Below, in pieces: positions 31,315-42,314 of a DNA stretch of 64,000 nt. Every line of letters begins with the position of its first letter. The stretch's first letter is position 1. The stretch covers positions 517,334 to 581,333 of the forward strand of contig MU004185.1 in assembly GCA_010093605.1 (NCBI GenBank). The letters run 5' to 3'. Below the pieces are notes generated by a model. The model made no database searches and was not told where the DNA came from. It saw nothing but the letters and a program-made list of their open reading frames with translations. The position numbers and the translations under genes are program-made. The stretch is from Lophium mytilinum. Lineage: Eukaryota > Ascomycota > Dothideomycetes > Mytilinidiales > Mytilinidiaceae.

Positions 31315-31952
31315 TTTGACGATGGGTTCGAGATGGTATGTAGAGGTTAGAAGTGAGATGGCGGTCGGAGCCGTTGAGGTTGAGAGGGATGTGAGGTCAA
31401 TGAGTGGATGTTGGGGTGACGTTGTAAGAAGGTTTCCTGGACAGGTGAGATGCCGCACTTCAACCACATCTCAGAAACTACAATATCGGCACATGGAATT
31501 TACGTATTTTACCTCGTGTTGAGGAATTTGTTCTTCTTTTACAGCCCTCTCGACGGGAGCGCCTGTACGATCTTCTATTTTAGCACAGCAGTCGCTCTAG
31601 CCTGCGACGCGCAACACGTCCATCTGCCTAAATAGGCCCCTGATGTGGTCTCAAGAAAGTGGAGTCATCCGCCTTAAAAGCAAACGCCAATTTGAACACC
31701 GTCCAGACAACGTCGGAAATACTGATCGGAGAGCCGAGGAGCAGCTGGGAGAGGTGAGGGTACAAATATTGTATGATACATATCTACTTTTGGAACGTTG
31801 AAGCTCTGAACATGAAGTATACGTGACGCTGATGAGCGAAATGGCCGATGGGTATCAAGAGAGGAGAATACAATTCGTGGCTGCTTTTACGCAAGGTTGT
31901 GTATCCAGAGAAGGGGGCTGCTCGATAGTATACAAGATTATGTGGCTGAACA
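31315..31952. other. Intergenic, no gene seen
   Basis: About 0.64 kb between two minus-strand genes. It holds the presumed promoter of the Pro-rich protein gene and the 3' end of the OPA3 gene. Confidence 0.45.
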
Positions 31953-32911
31953 TTATGTTTGGTTTGGGTTCGTAGTTGGCTCCGTGAGAGGCCTGGCTTC
32001 GGTGCTTGAAGGCTGTTCTGTCGTCTTCGCATCTACAGTTGTCTCCGCGTGGCTTTCTGGCCTGGTAGTCCAGAACTCAAGCAGCTTGGGTGTGTGCTGC
32101 TGTATGTGTGTCTCTACCTCATCCAGTTGCGTGCGAAGCGTGGTGATTTCAGCCTTTATTGCCTCAATCTCATGTTGTAGAGGCTTGGAATCTGCCTTGG
32201 AGAATGATGTTGTCTTTCCGTCCGTTGCCCCATTTTCAGGCTTGGCCTTGAAAAAACCCAGTAGTTTGCTTGACGTAGGCTCTGGGGTGTGCGTCGCTGC
32301 GACTTCCTGCATCTGGTTGCGAAGAGTCGTCATCTCAGCTTTCATAGCATCAAGCTCCTCTTGCACCTCATTGCGACGACCTTTCTCCTTCCGGCTTGAC
32401 CACCACCTCTCGAATAGTATGACACTGATTGCTACACTGAAGACGAATGCCTCAGAGACAAAATTGGCACCCGTTTCAATAGCTTTGGCCTCCGTAAGTG
32501 GCCGGATCCTCGGCTTATGTGCTTGCTTCGCCTTCTCTTTTATTGCCTCCCTCTCCTTGGCTGTGAGAGCTTCGTCCGCTTTGGTTTCGGCCTCTGTTTT
32601 CACCGTTGGTGCCTGCAACTTTTTCCTCCTCGCTTCAGCTTCCGCGACCTCCCTAGCAATCTGGCGATCTATAACTGCAGGGTCTTGGAGGAGCCCCAGG
32701 CGCATGTGCATGTCTATCCGATGAAGGCCTTGGGCGAAGCGGACACATACTTTTCGGAAGCGTTCGTGTTCGTGGGCATTGCGCTTAATGGCGTTCTGTT
32801 GTGATGCAATTAGCATACAACCTGAGGATGGAATGCGACATGAAGTCTCACAGCCACAGGCTTAGCCAGCGTCCTCACGAACAGCGAACCGATCTTAAGT
32901 GTCAAAGACAT
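31953..32911 (-). CDS. OPA3: OPA3-family mitochondrial protein with duplicated coiled-coil tail
   Basis: Two exons (32911-32852 and 32795-31953; phase-0 intron GTGAGA...ACAG) encode about 300 residues. The N-terminus MSLTLKIGSLFVRTLAKPVA joined to NAIKRNAHEHERFRKVC is the OPA3 signature, as are FAQGLHRIDMHMRLGLL and the later membrane-like segment AFVFSVAISVILFERWW. OPA3 proteins sit on the mitochondrial or peroxisomal surface or inner membrane and affect shape and lipid metabolism; the exact role is unsettled. After the core there are two related 40-residue units (AMKAEMTTLRNQMQEV...SKLLGFFKAKPE and AIKAEITTLRTQLDEV...PKLLEFWTTRPE), both predicted coiled coils. It is divergent from the Polo kinase gene. 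Confidence 0.9.
32052..32357 (-). repeat. Internal duplication in the OPA3 C-terminus
   Basis: The copies at 32357-32232 and 32168-32052 encode about 40 residues each with the same order: (M/I)KAE(M/I)TTLR, an acidic helix, a Thr/Pro link, then LL(G/E)F(F/W) and a basic-Pro end. The codons have diverged, so this is an old duplication retained at the protein level. Confidence 0.75.
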
Positions 32912-33238
32912 GGTAGTTTACAGGTAGTCGGTCAGATGTGAGAAGGGAGAGGGCGTCGTCAAAATCGGGCATTGAGGGGCGGGAGTCGAAACGAGCGAGC
33001 AGCCATTACGACGAGTAGGCCATATCTTAGTTTGGATGCAAATGAAGCTGTTACCAACTGCTGAGGTCGTAACGGTGAATGGAGGTGATGCTGCCTCGTG
33101 CAGGGTCATAAGGGCGCACGGGCCGCAGCTTCCTGATTTGCCCGGCAACCATTTCTATGTTTGTTGTTCAAGGTCGCTTCGTGCTCCCAAATCTCCAACC
33201 CACCTCGCCAGGACCACCACCACAACCCCGTCCTCCCC
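32912..33238. promoter_or_regulatory. Bidirectional promoter OPA3 / Polo kinase
   Basis: These 327 bases separate divergent start codons of the OPA3 and Polo-like kinase genes. No TATA box or known cell-cycle motif stands out. Confidence 0.5.
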
Positions 33239-35973
33239 ATGTCTGTCCACGCAGATGCGCCGCCTGCGGTGGTAAGTGATCCGTCCGGATTGGAGTATGC
33301 CACGGGACGCCAGCTCGGAAAGGGTGGCTTTGCCATCTGCCACCACGCGGAGCTGCTCGAGAAGGGCAATCGGACTGGGAACGTTATCGCGTTAAAGATT
33401 GTGAAGTCAAAGATGGAGCCTCCCAAACTGGCACAAAAGGTAAGACTGCCCATTATACAGCTTGTCGTGTTGTCAAAGCGAGGGCTCCAAGCTAATTAGT
33501 ACAGTTTGTGACTGAACTGCAAATCCACTCGAAGCTCCTACATCCCAACATCGTCGAGTTCTACCGCGCCTTTTCCTTCGAACTGAACACCTACGTGGTC
33601 CTCGAGCTCTGTGAGAATGGCTCTCTCGCCGATGCTATCAAGAAGCGGAAGTACTTTACGATGCCAGAAATTCGTCGATTCATGATACAGACCTGCGGCG
33701 CTATCAAGTACTTACACCATCGGAACATCGTCCACCGGGACTTGAAGACCGGAAACCTATTCCTAGATAAGGATATGAATGTCAAGGTTGGAGACTTTGG
33801 GCTGGCCGCACTTCTTGTCTCGAATCACGACATGCAGGCTATTCGTCGTATGACGATGTGCGGGACACCCAACTACCTTGCTCCGGAAGTGCTCGAACGA
33901 CAAGGACATGGACACAACGAGAAAGTAGACATATGGGCCATTGGTATCATGATGTGAGTGAAGTTTACTTCTGCGAAGTTACAGGCGCTAACATTCGCAG
34001 GTATACTCTTGCTGTAGGGAGGGCACCGTTCCACGCCGCCAAGAGGGAGGACATTTACAAGAAGCTGAAAGATGGAGACTACAAGTGGCCTGATCTATCG
34101 AAGTTTCCGAACGACATCTCTGCCGAGTTGCGCGAAGTCGTTTCATCATTACTTGTCCCCGAGAACGATAGGCCAACCCCGGATAAGATCGTCAGCCACG
34201 ACTTTTTCAAGATGAATTACATACCGTTGGAACTTAACAGCAAATGCACTTCTGTCGTCCCCAGATGGCCAGCAGTCCGCCCTCCATCGCCTGCGACCGT
34301 TCGACGAGGGTATACCGAAGAGTGGCACACGTTATGCAAAGCATCAGGGGTCGGAGAATACGAGCCAGGAAAAGCATTCACAGTTTTCGGTGGTCGGAAA
34401 ATCAGGTCGGTCGCCAAAGACTGCCAGAAAGAAATCGACCTCCAGAAACAGCCGAACATGCCGTTTACCAATGGTGTTGTTTACCTACCTTTTCCAGAAC
34501 GGGCGCCTTGGCCAGCGAAATCATCGGTTGTCGGCTTGAGTGAAATTGCGGAAGAGAAGGAGTCTTCTTCGGAAGGCATAGCGTTGTTAGAAACGACAGG
34601 GAATGATCGGGCGCGAGAGAGCCGTGGCGTAAGGGCTGAGGAGGTACCAACATCGAAAGAGAATGTGGAGCCTGAAGAGCCGGAGCCCGTGAGAAGACTG
34701 GCCGAAAAGCCAACTCGAATGCGCACAATGCGCAAAATCTCGAACCCGGACCGTGTCACCGCTGGCACAGCGCCTGTACGTTCCATTCGATATCCTCGAG
34801 CGGTCCAGCGGACGAAGTCTACAAGAGAGACGGCGAAGGCGAACGAGGGGCCACAGGAGGAGGTCCCGGTCAGAGCGTATCCGAAGCCGCAAGCTTCCGT
34901 GAACGAGGAGAAGCGACGACCTCAAGTCCAGGCACAGCTGGCTCAGATAATTGACTTGACAACCCCTGAGACCGAAAGCCGGATGATTCCTTTCACCGAT
35001 CCGGCTACGGTCCTTGTCCGAGTCTCCAAGTTCCGTGACAGTGTCGCAAGAGCCTTGACAAACCGGTCAAAGGCACCCGCTCGTTCAAATCCACCGCATC
35101 TCCCTTTCGTGTCGAAATGGGTGGACTACTCCCGGAAGCATGGGGTGGGATATGTGCTTGAGGAGGGTAGCATTGGCTGCCTCTTGAATGCAACACCGAA
35201 GCATCCAGTAACGCATGTTGTCGCTCGGGACGGGTATGCTTGCTTGGGCCATGTTGCGAAGGACATGAAGTCGGTAGAAAAGATACCGTTGGAGTACTAC
35301 ACTGATTGCGGCGCCAAAGGGGTACGAGTTGCTCCAGTTGAGAAGGATCGCCGAAGGACTACCAACACGATTTGGATGAAGTTCGGAAAGTACATGTGCC
35401 AGCAACTTGGAATCACTGAGGGGCGGCCGTCGATGCCATCGAGCTCAATGCAGACCTCGTTCGTGAGGTTTTACCAGCGGCTCGGCAACGTCGGCGTCTG
35501 GGGGTTTGGAGATGGATCGTTCCAGGTATGCATTCACCTTTTCTTCCGCCAAGTGCTTGCTCAATCTAACATTACTTTAGTTCAATTTTCCCGATCACAC
35601 AAAACTCGTCTTCTCGGCTGATGGCGAATACTGCCAGTTCCATTGCCTCACTCTCGACGCCACAGAGCACCTCGCCGAATATGGCCAGGTCCCATTCAAG
35701 TACATACGCAACCGCGAGATTTTGCAATGTTCGATCCATAATCTCCTCCACGGAACGGGAAGCGTACACATGTCCTACAGGAAGATCACTGAGGCGAACC
35801 TCTTGGGAAAGAAACTCGAATTCGTCGTGGCGCTTATGGACCAATGGATTGCGGGTGGTGGCATTGGTTGCGTGACAGACTTGGACAAGCTGTCATGGAC
35901 TGGACCGCAACTCGAGGATAACAAGAAGCAAGACTGGGTAACGGTTGGGCGTTATGGTGGCGATGAAAACTAA
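33239..35973 (+). CDS. CDC5: Polo-like kinase (Cdc5/Plo1)
   Basis: Four exons (33239-33439, 33505-33953, 34001-35525, 35581-35973) encode about 855 residues. The kinase domain begins with the Gly loop LGKGGFA and has catalytic HRDLKTGN (Asp146), DFG (Asp164), activation-loop Thr184 in RRMTMCGTPNY, and APE. A long polar linker follows. Polo box 1 starts at SKWVDYSRKHGVGYVL, whose Trp590 matches the phosphopeptide-binding Trp of human PLK1. Polo box 2 contains FPDHTKL; His731 and Lys733 are the pincer residues for phospho-Ser/Thr. The enzyme controls mitotic entry, spindle, anaphase and septation. The start at 33239 is the first Met consistent with the family; a GTG-initiated extension is not needed. 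Confidence 0.96.
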
Positions 35974-36612
35974 GCATGACTGCATTTTTGAAGTTTCTGA
36001 TGCTCTTCTCAGCGATGGAGTCCAAGGGCCTTGAATATTCATATTGGAGTAGTGAATGGGCTTTGATGGGACCTCCATATTTTGAGAGGGGTCCGTTAAC
36101 GTAGCGATGAGATGTACACTTTCTCGATAAATTGTCCTCATGGACTTCTGATCCAACTCATAAATATCGCTTCTATCAATAGCTGTGAGCATTGGTGGAA
36201 TATTGATCGTGCTCCTTGATATTGCATCAAAGTGAAAAGAGGGCTTCTCGTAATCTTCTCATGAGCTATCAATGATGTGGAATCAACGTTGCAGCGTGAA
36301 AAGCGGACTTTGCAAAGGGTTGCGCGTCGCTGATGTCGAAGGCAATCATAATCGTGGCTGTGCTCTCAGTGGCTTTAGCATTCGTGACGAACTTAACACG
36401 CCCGCCATCCTCCGATTGCTTGCGACGACTTCCGCTCGCAACGTCTAGGAAAAGACTTTTGCGCCCTCACTTCGCCCCTCCTCATAACACAGAATCCCAT
36501 TTCCAAGAGCGCCCCTCTATCGCCGCCCTCCCCCCGCGATCCTCTACAGTACAGAACCCAAGGAACCCACCACGCGCTTTGGGTTGGAGACACTGCCTGT
36601 TGAGCCCCAACT
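35974..36612. other. Intergenic, promoter region of the myosin-I gene
   Basis: About 0.64 kb between two plus-strand genes. No gene recognised; the last 250 bases are C-rich on the plus strand as in a 5' leader. Confidence 0.45.
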
Positions 36613-39600
36613 ATGGTACCGTAGTCCGCCCCACGGCAGCATCCACTCTTATGCTTCAAGAACTGATCCTGAATCTTCTCTAGGCGGTTTCCAAGAGAGC
36701 CGGGCGCAAGAAGGATGCCAGCAGCTCGAAACAGTCCAACGCTGGCCCCAAAGCCCAATTCGCAAAGAAGGCCGTCTTTGAGAGCACGAAGAAGAAGGAA
36801 GTCGGGGTGTCAGATCTTACCCTGATCAGCAAGATTTCGAACGAAGCTATAAATGACAACTTGAAAAAGAGGTTCGAAAATGCGGAAATCTACGTACGTC
36901 CACCCCCGCATCAGGCAGCGCACGGGAGTTGCGCCCACGAGCTTCGTTGACGTTGTGGTAGACTTATATTGGCCATGTGCTGGTCTCGGTCAACCCTTTC
37001 CGAGATCGTATGTGACACTATCAAAACCGCATTCTTTTGCTATGCTGACATTAAATAGTGGGTATCTACACCGATGCTGTCCTCGATAGCTACAGGGGCA
37101 AGAACAGGCTGGAGGTATTCAGAAAAAGGCCATGACTCTTTTGTAATTCTGCTAACAGCTTCAGATGCCTCCCCACGTCTTCGCCATCGCCGAGGCATCC
37201 TACTACAACATGAAGGGATACAAGGAAAACCAGTGTATCATTATATCAGGAGAGTCTGGCGCGGGGAAAACTGAGGCGGCGAAGCGGATAATGCAGTACA
37301 TTGCGAACGTCTCCGGAGGCAGCAATTCTTCTATTCAGGAGATCAAGGATATGGTGCTGGCCACGAATCCTTTGCTTGAGTCGTTTGGAAACGCGAAGAC
37401 TTTGAGGAACAATAACTCCTCACGGTTCGGAAAATATCTGGAGATCCAATTCAACTCGCAGGGCGAACCAGTTGGAGCAAACATCAATAACTACTTGTTA
37501 GAAAAGACGAGGGTAGTGGGTCAGATTGTGAACGAGCGGAATTTCCACATTTTTTACCAGTTTACAAAAGCCGCTTCGGCAAACCACCGAGGTATTATAC
37601 AATTATTCCTTGCTCATACAGAAAGCTAAATCTGATCTACAGAAATTTTCGGTGTGCAGCAGCCACAATCCTACATATACACAAGTAAATCGAAGTGTTA
37701 CGATGTCCAAGGAATCGACGATCACGCGGAATTCAAGGAGACGCTGGATGCCATGAAGATAATTGGTTTATCACAGGCAGAACAGGACAATATCTTCCGA
37801 ATGCTGGCTGCCATACTTTGGCTTGGCAATGTCTCCTTCGTAGAGGACGACTCCGGTAACGCAGCAATTGCTGATAGTTCTGTTGTCGATTTTGTCGCCT
37901 ACCTCCTCGAAGTGGAGGCGGCACACGTCAACAAAGCTCTCACACTGCGAATAGTCGAGACCAGCCGAGGTGGACGGAGAGGATCTGTCTATGAAGTCCC
38001 CCTCAATCCCGCTCAAGCAACAGCCGTACGAGATGCGCTATCCAAAGCCATTTATTTCAACCTGTTCGATTGGATCGTTGAGAGAGTTAACGCGTCTCTC
38101 AAAGCTCGAGGCGTCATGGCGAATTCTGTTGGTATCCTCGATATCTACGGCTTCGAGATTTTCGAGCGGAACAGCTTTGAGCAGCTCTGCATTAACTATG
38201 TTAACGAAAAGCTTCAGCAAATCTTCATTCAATTGACTCTACGAACGGAGCAAGAAGAGTACGCTCGGGAACAGATCAAATGGACACCTATCAAATATTT
38301 CGACAACAAGGTTGTTTGCGACTTGATTGAAGAGAGACGTCCACCGGGAGTCTTCTCGGCGCTGAACGACGCCTGTGCGACTGCACATGCTGATCCTACA
38401 GCTGCCGACCAAACCTTTGTGCAGAGGCTGAACGCCCTGTCCGACAACCCAAACTTCCAGCCCCGACAAGGGCAGTTTATCATCAAGCATTACGCAGGTG
38501 ATGTGGCTTACGCCGTCGATGGTATGACTGATAAGAACAAGGACCAGCTCCTGAAAGATCTACTCAACTTGGTTGGCCAGAGCTCCAACAGCTTCGTCCA
38601 CGTGCTATTCCCGCATCAAGTCGACCAAGACAACAAACGACGACCTCCAACTGCCGGCGACAAAATCAAGCTATCTGCAAATGATCTCGTGGCGACCTTG
38701 ATGAAAGCCTCACCGTCGTATATTCGAACAATCAAGCCTAATGAAAACAAGTCAGCCTCGGAATATAACTCGCCTAACGTCCTCCATCAAATTAAGTACC
38801 TTGGCCTGCAGGAAAATGTTAGGATCCGGCGAGCAGGGTTCGCATCTAGACAAACCTTTGAGAAATTCGTCGAACGATTCTTCCTACTATCTCCGAAGAC
38901 GGGTTATGCGGGCGAGTACACATGGACCGGCGATTACCAGACTGGCACCAAGCAGATTCTCAAGGATACTAGTATCCCTGCCGAAGAATTTCAGATGGGT
39001 GTCACCAAAGTCTTCATCAAGACTCCGGAAACATTGTTCGCATTAGAAACCATGCGGGACCGTTACTGGCACAATATGGCTATCAGGATTCAACGAGCAT
39101 GGAGGAATTACCTTCGCTACAGAATCGAGTGTGCTACTCGGATCCAACGCTTCTGGAGGAGGGTCAACGGTGGTCTTGAGTTCATCCAATTCCGAGATCA
39201 GGGCCATAAAATCCTGGCTGGACGCAAAGAGAGGAGGCGATACAGTCTAGTCGGATACCGCCGATTCCTAGGCGACTATCTGGGCATTGGCAATAGAGGT
39301 GGCCCGGGAGAAGTGATAAGGAACGGCGCCAATATCAGTGGAAGCGAAGAGGTCCTCTTCTCGTGCAGGGCTGAGCTACTTGTATCCAAGCTCGGCCGAT
39401 CAAGTAAGCCGGAACCACGGATACTAATCCTTACCAAGAAAAGCGTATATATTGTCAAACAAGTCATGGTCAACCGGCAACTGTCGATACAAGCGGAGAG
39501 GGTCATCGGCTTAGGAGCGATCAAATACGTCAGTGCCTCGAATTTGAAGGATGATTGGTTTGCTCTTGGCGTTGGATCACCTCAAGAGCCGGACCCCCTG

Positions 39601-40712
39601 ATCAACTGTATCTTCAAGACCGAGTTCTTCACCCATCTGAAGACGACAACCCGTGGCTCAGTGGACATTAGGGTCGGGCCTACGTAAGTGAATGGACTAT
39701 AAGACGATGAATAGGGCTAACGATTGGCAGCATTGAATTCAACAAGAAACCTGGGAAGCTTGTCGTGGTCAAGGCCGTCAAAGATCCTGCCATACCCAGA
39801 GACGACCTATACAAGAGTGGAGCTATACACACTGCGCAAGGAGAGCCACCGAATTCCGTGTCAAAGCCCACCCCCAGGGGCAAACAGGTGGCGGGCAAGC
39901 CAATTACGAGCGGTAAGCTCTTACGGCCTGGTGGTCCTAAGGGAGGGCCTTCCAAGCTTGCCAATCGTCCAGCTCCAAGGCAGACGCAAGCTGCAACGCA
40001 GCCACAAGCTGCAGCGCAGCCAAGACCAGTACCCCAACCGGTAGCAGCGTTGTCGAATGGAGCTGCGCATAATCGCAATACATCAACGGCATCAACTGCA
40101 TCGGCGCGTCTTCCTCCCCCACCACCACCACCGCCTCCTGCGGCCGCCCCAACTCCTAAGGAACCAACGTACCGAGCTGTGTATGAGTTCGCTGGACAAT
40201 CCGAAGGCGAGCTCAGCTTGAGGAAAGATGAGATCATCTTGGTTACCCAGAAGGCGGACAATGGTGCGTATTCCTGCTCATAAGTCCCCATATTATGCCA
40301 CTGACAGAAATGAACAGGTTGGTGGTTAGCAAGTCGGATGGACAAATCAGTATCAGGATGGGCCCCGTCCGCATACCTCGAAGAATATGCGAGCAAGCCA
40401 GCTCCGCCTCCCCCACCGCCCGTTGCACCCCGCGCTGCGCCTGCGCCGCCTGCCGCGAATGGTGTATCGAGCAATGGAGGTATCAGAGGCAAGCCAACTC
40501 CACCTGCCCCGCCTGCAAAACGTCCGGCCGCAAAGAAAGCCTTGCCGACTCCAGCTCCACGGGATAGCGGCTACTCCGGGAGCGGAGCGAGCAGTAGCGA
40601 CACAGGAGCCAGAGACAGTGGTGGAAGTATTGCGGGAGGCTTGGCAGAGGCATTGAGGGCAAGGCAGGCCGCTATGCAGGGTCGCCGTCCTGCTCAGGAA
40701 GAGGAATGGTGA
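36613..40712 (+). CDS. MYO1: Class I myosin (motor, IQ, TH1, SH3, acidic tail)
   Basis: Eight exons (36613-36615, 36684-36893, 36962-37007, 37059-37114, 37165-37591, 37643-39683, 39731-40263, 40318-40712) encode about 1236 residues. The first exon is only the ATG; the next reads [16 protein letters not shown]. The motor has the P-loop GESGAGKT (134-141), switch [15 protein letters not shown], and the TEDS-rule serine in RRGSVYEVP (Ser362), phosphorylated by PAK kinases in other fungi. One or two IQ motifs ([26 protein letters not shown]) bind calmodulin, and the TH1 region binds membranes. A Pro-rich stretch precedes an SH3 domain (about 1074-1135: [10 protein letters not shown]... NGWWLASRM). 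The end QEEEW is an Arp2/3-binding acidic motif. It acts in endocytosis and cortical actin patches. Confidence 0.95.
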
Positions 40713-42314
40713 ATGCGCCATGGTTGAGGTAAATTGCCGCATACAGCGGTACCTCAGAGTCCTTGCCGATTTGTACTCTTCATCTATGGGTTTTGGGATG
40801 TCGATACATGCATTTGACGTAGCGAGGCCGGCGCCACGGTAAGGAAAATCGTATCGCGGCTCGGCTTAGTGGTTTGCTATCAGATAGCGTTTCGATATTG
40901 GTTATCTTCTACTGGAAGGACGGCGACGGGCCTCACTTTACATGGGAGAATCGTTAGCGTATGGCGCAACAGGTACGGATAGATCGTCGAATTCACATAG
41001 TTGTTTCTGCTAGTCACAGGTTAAGTATGTCGCCTCGTGATTGCTCCATTATGTACCATCCCAACGAGACATTGATTTCATGGCTAGTAACTCTGCTACA
41101 GATAAACATGCGATATACTTGGAAAAAGGGATAAGTTGAAAATGGACACTTAAAGATGTGGCGGTGCGGCACAAGATTTAGTTGAGATATTTAGAAGTAA
41201 AGTTGTTATAATCAGCTTTATCTAGAATTGAGCAGCGGGTGAGCTGAATGTTGATAAATTTGCTGGACAGCCGGGATTATGGCGCTAATCCATCACTTGG
41301 TCGATAATATATGCACAGATTTTCCCCATGTCGAGTCTGCTCCGAATATATTATCAATCACGTCCAGGTCACGTTGGCATTTGCCCTGCGCTAGCTCGGT
41401 ACACAGGGCCGCAACTCCAGCTGTGGACCTTGCACGACCTCCCAATTATCCGACAGGATTCCATGAGACCACTGGACTGACCCCCGCGTCCATCCTTTCA
41501 GCGAGAGTGACTGGCGCCCGTATCATGACTTTTTGCGACTAACCTCGGACTTTGTGCCTCCGGTACCTTACCAGAACGCCATCGTCCGCATGCTGCTCAA
41601 GTTCCGGCCGAATCAACGCCCACTACGGCGTCAGAATCCTCAGTATACGACGATAAAATCAGCTAGATTGCTGCGTCCCACAGTCAGCACGCTGTGATTC
41701 ATGCTATCTTCCCATGATACCATGTGCTTGATGGCCCTCGGGACAGACCTCGTTGCAATTCGAGCGCCGGCACACCGGTTGACTTACTCTATACATCTAC
41801 GCTTCTTAGATCTAGATTGACGGAGGTCCCACGGTAGCAGGCAGCTAGCTAAATCGATACCCAGCCTCTTGTATCTCGCCGCACCATTGTCCCAACCAGT
41901 AGCGATGACCAGGTAACCTTAGACCTACCATCTGTATATCGCTTACTACTGTTACCTTGCGGCCGTATCTTCTTCTGGCGCGAACTCATGAATAGCGTTG
42001 CATGGTTCCGGTACTTACTGATTACAAACACCTTATTCTCCGCCTTAACGATTTCTTTCTGCGCCTCCGAGGCGGCCCGCTTGTCTGGCGTGGCAAGACA
42101 CGGATCGAGGCCAGATACTCCGATTGCCTGATTTAGCCATCTATACCTTGCCATGGGCGATACATACCTTGCAAGTTTTGGGCGAGAGGACCCTGGGAGA
42201 GAAAGCGTCGATATAAAGCACGCCACGCTTCATTCTGATGGTGCGTTTCTCGTGCCAGAACTGGATCTACCTTTTTCACCGCTCATCCCGAAGTGCTCTG
42301 CTTATATAAGCGAT
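40713..42314. other. Long intergenic region upstream of the GH3 gene
   Basis: About 1.6 kb between two plus-strand genes. A perfect TATA-like palindrome CTTATATAAG at 42301-42310 lies only 5 bases before the GH3 start, too near to serve that ATG as a classical TATA box. No other gene or repeat recognised. Confidence 0.45.
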
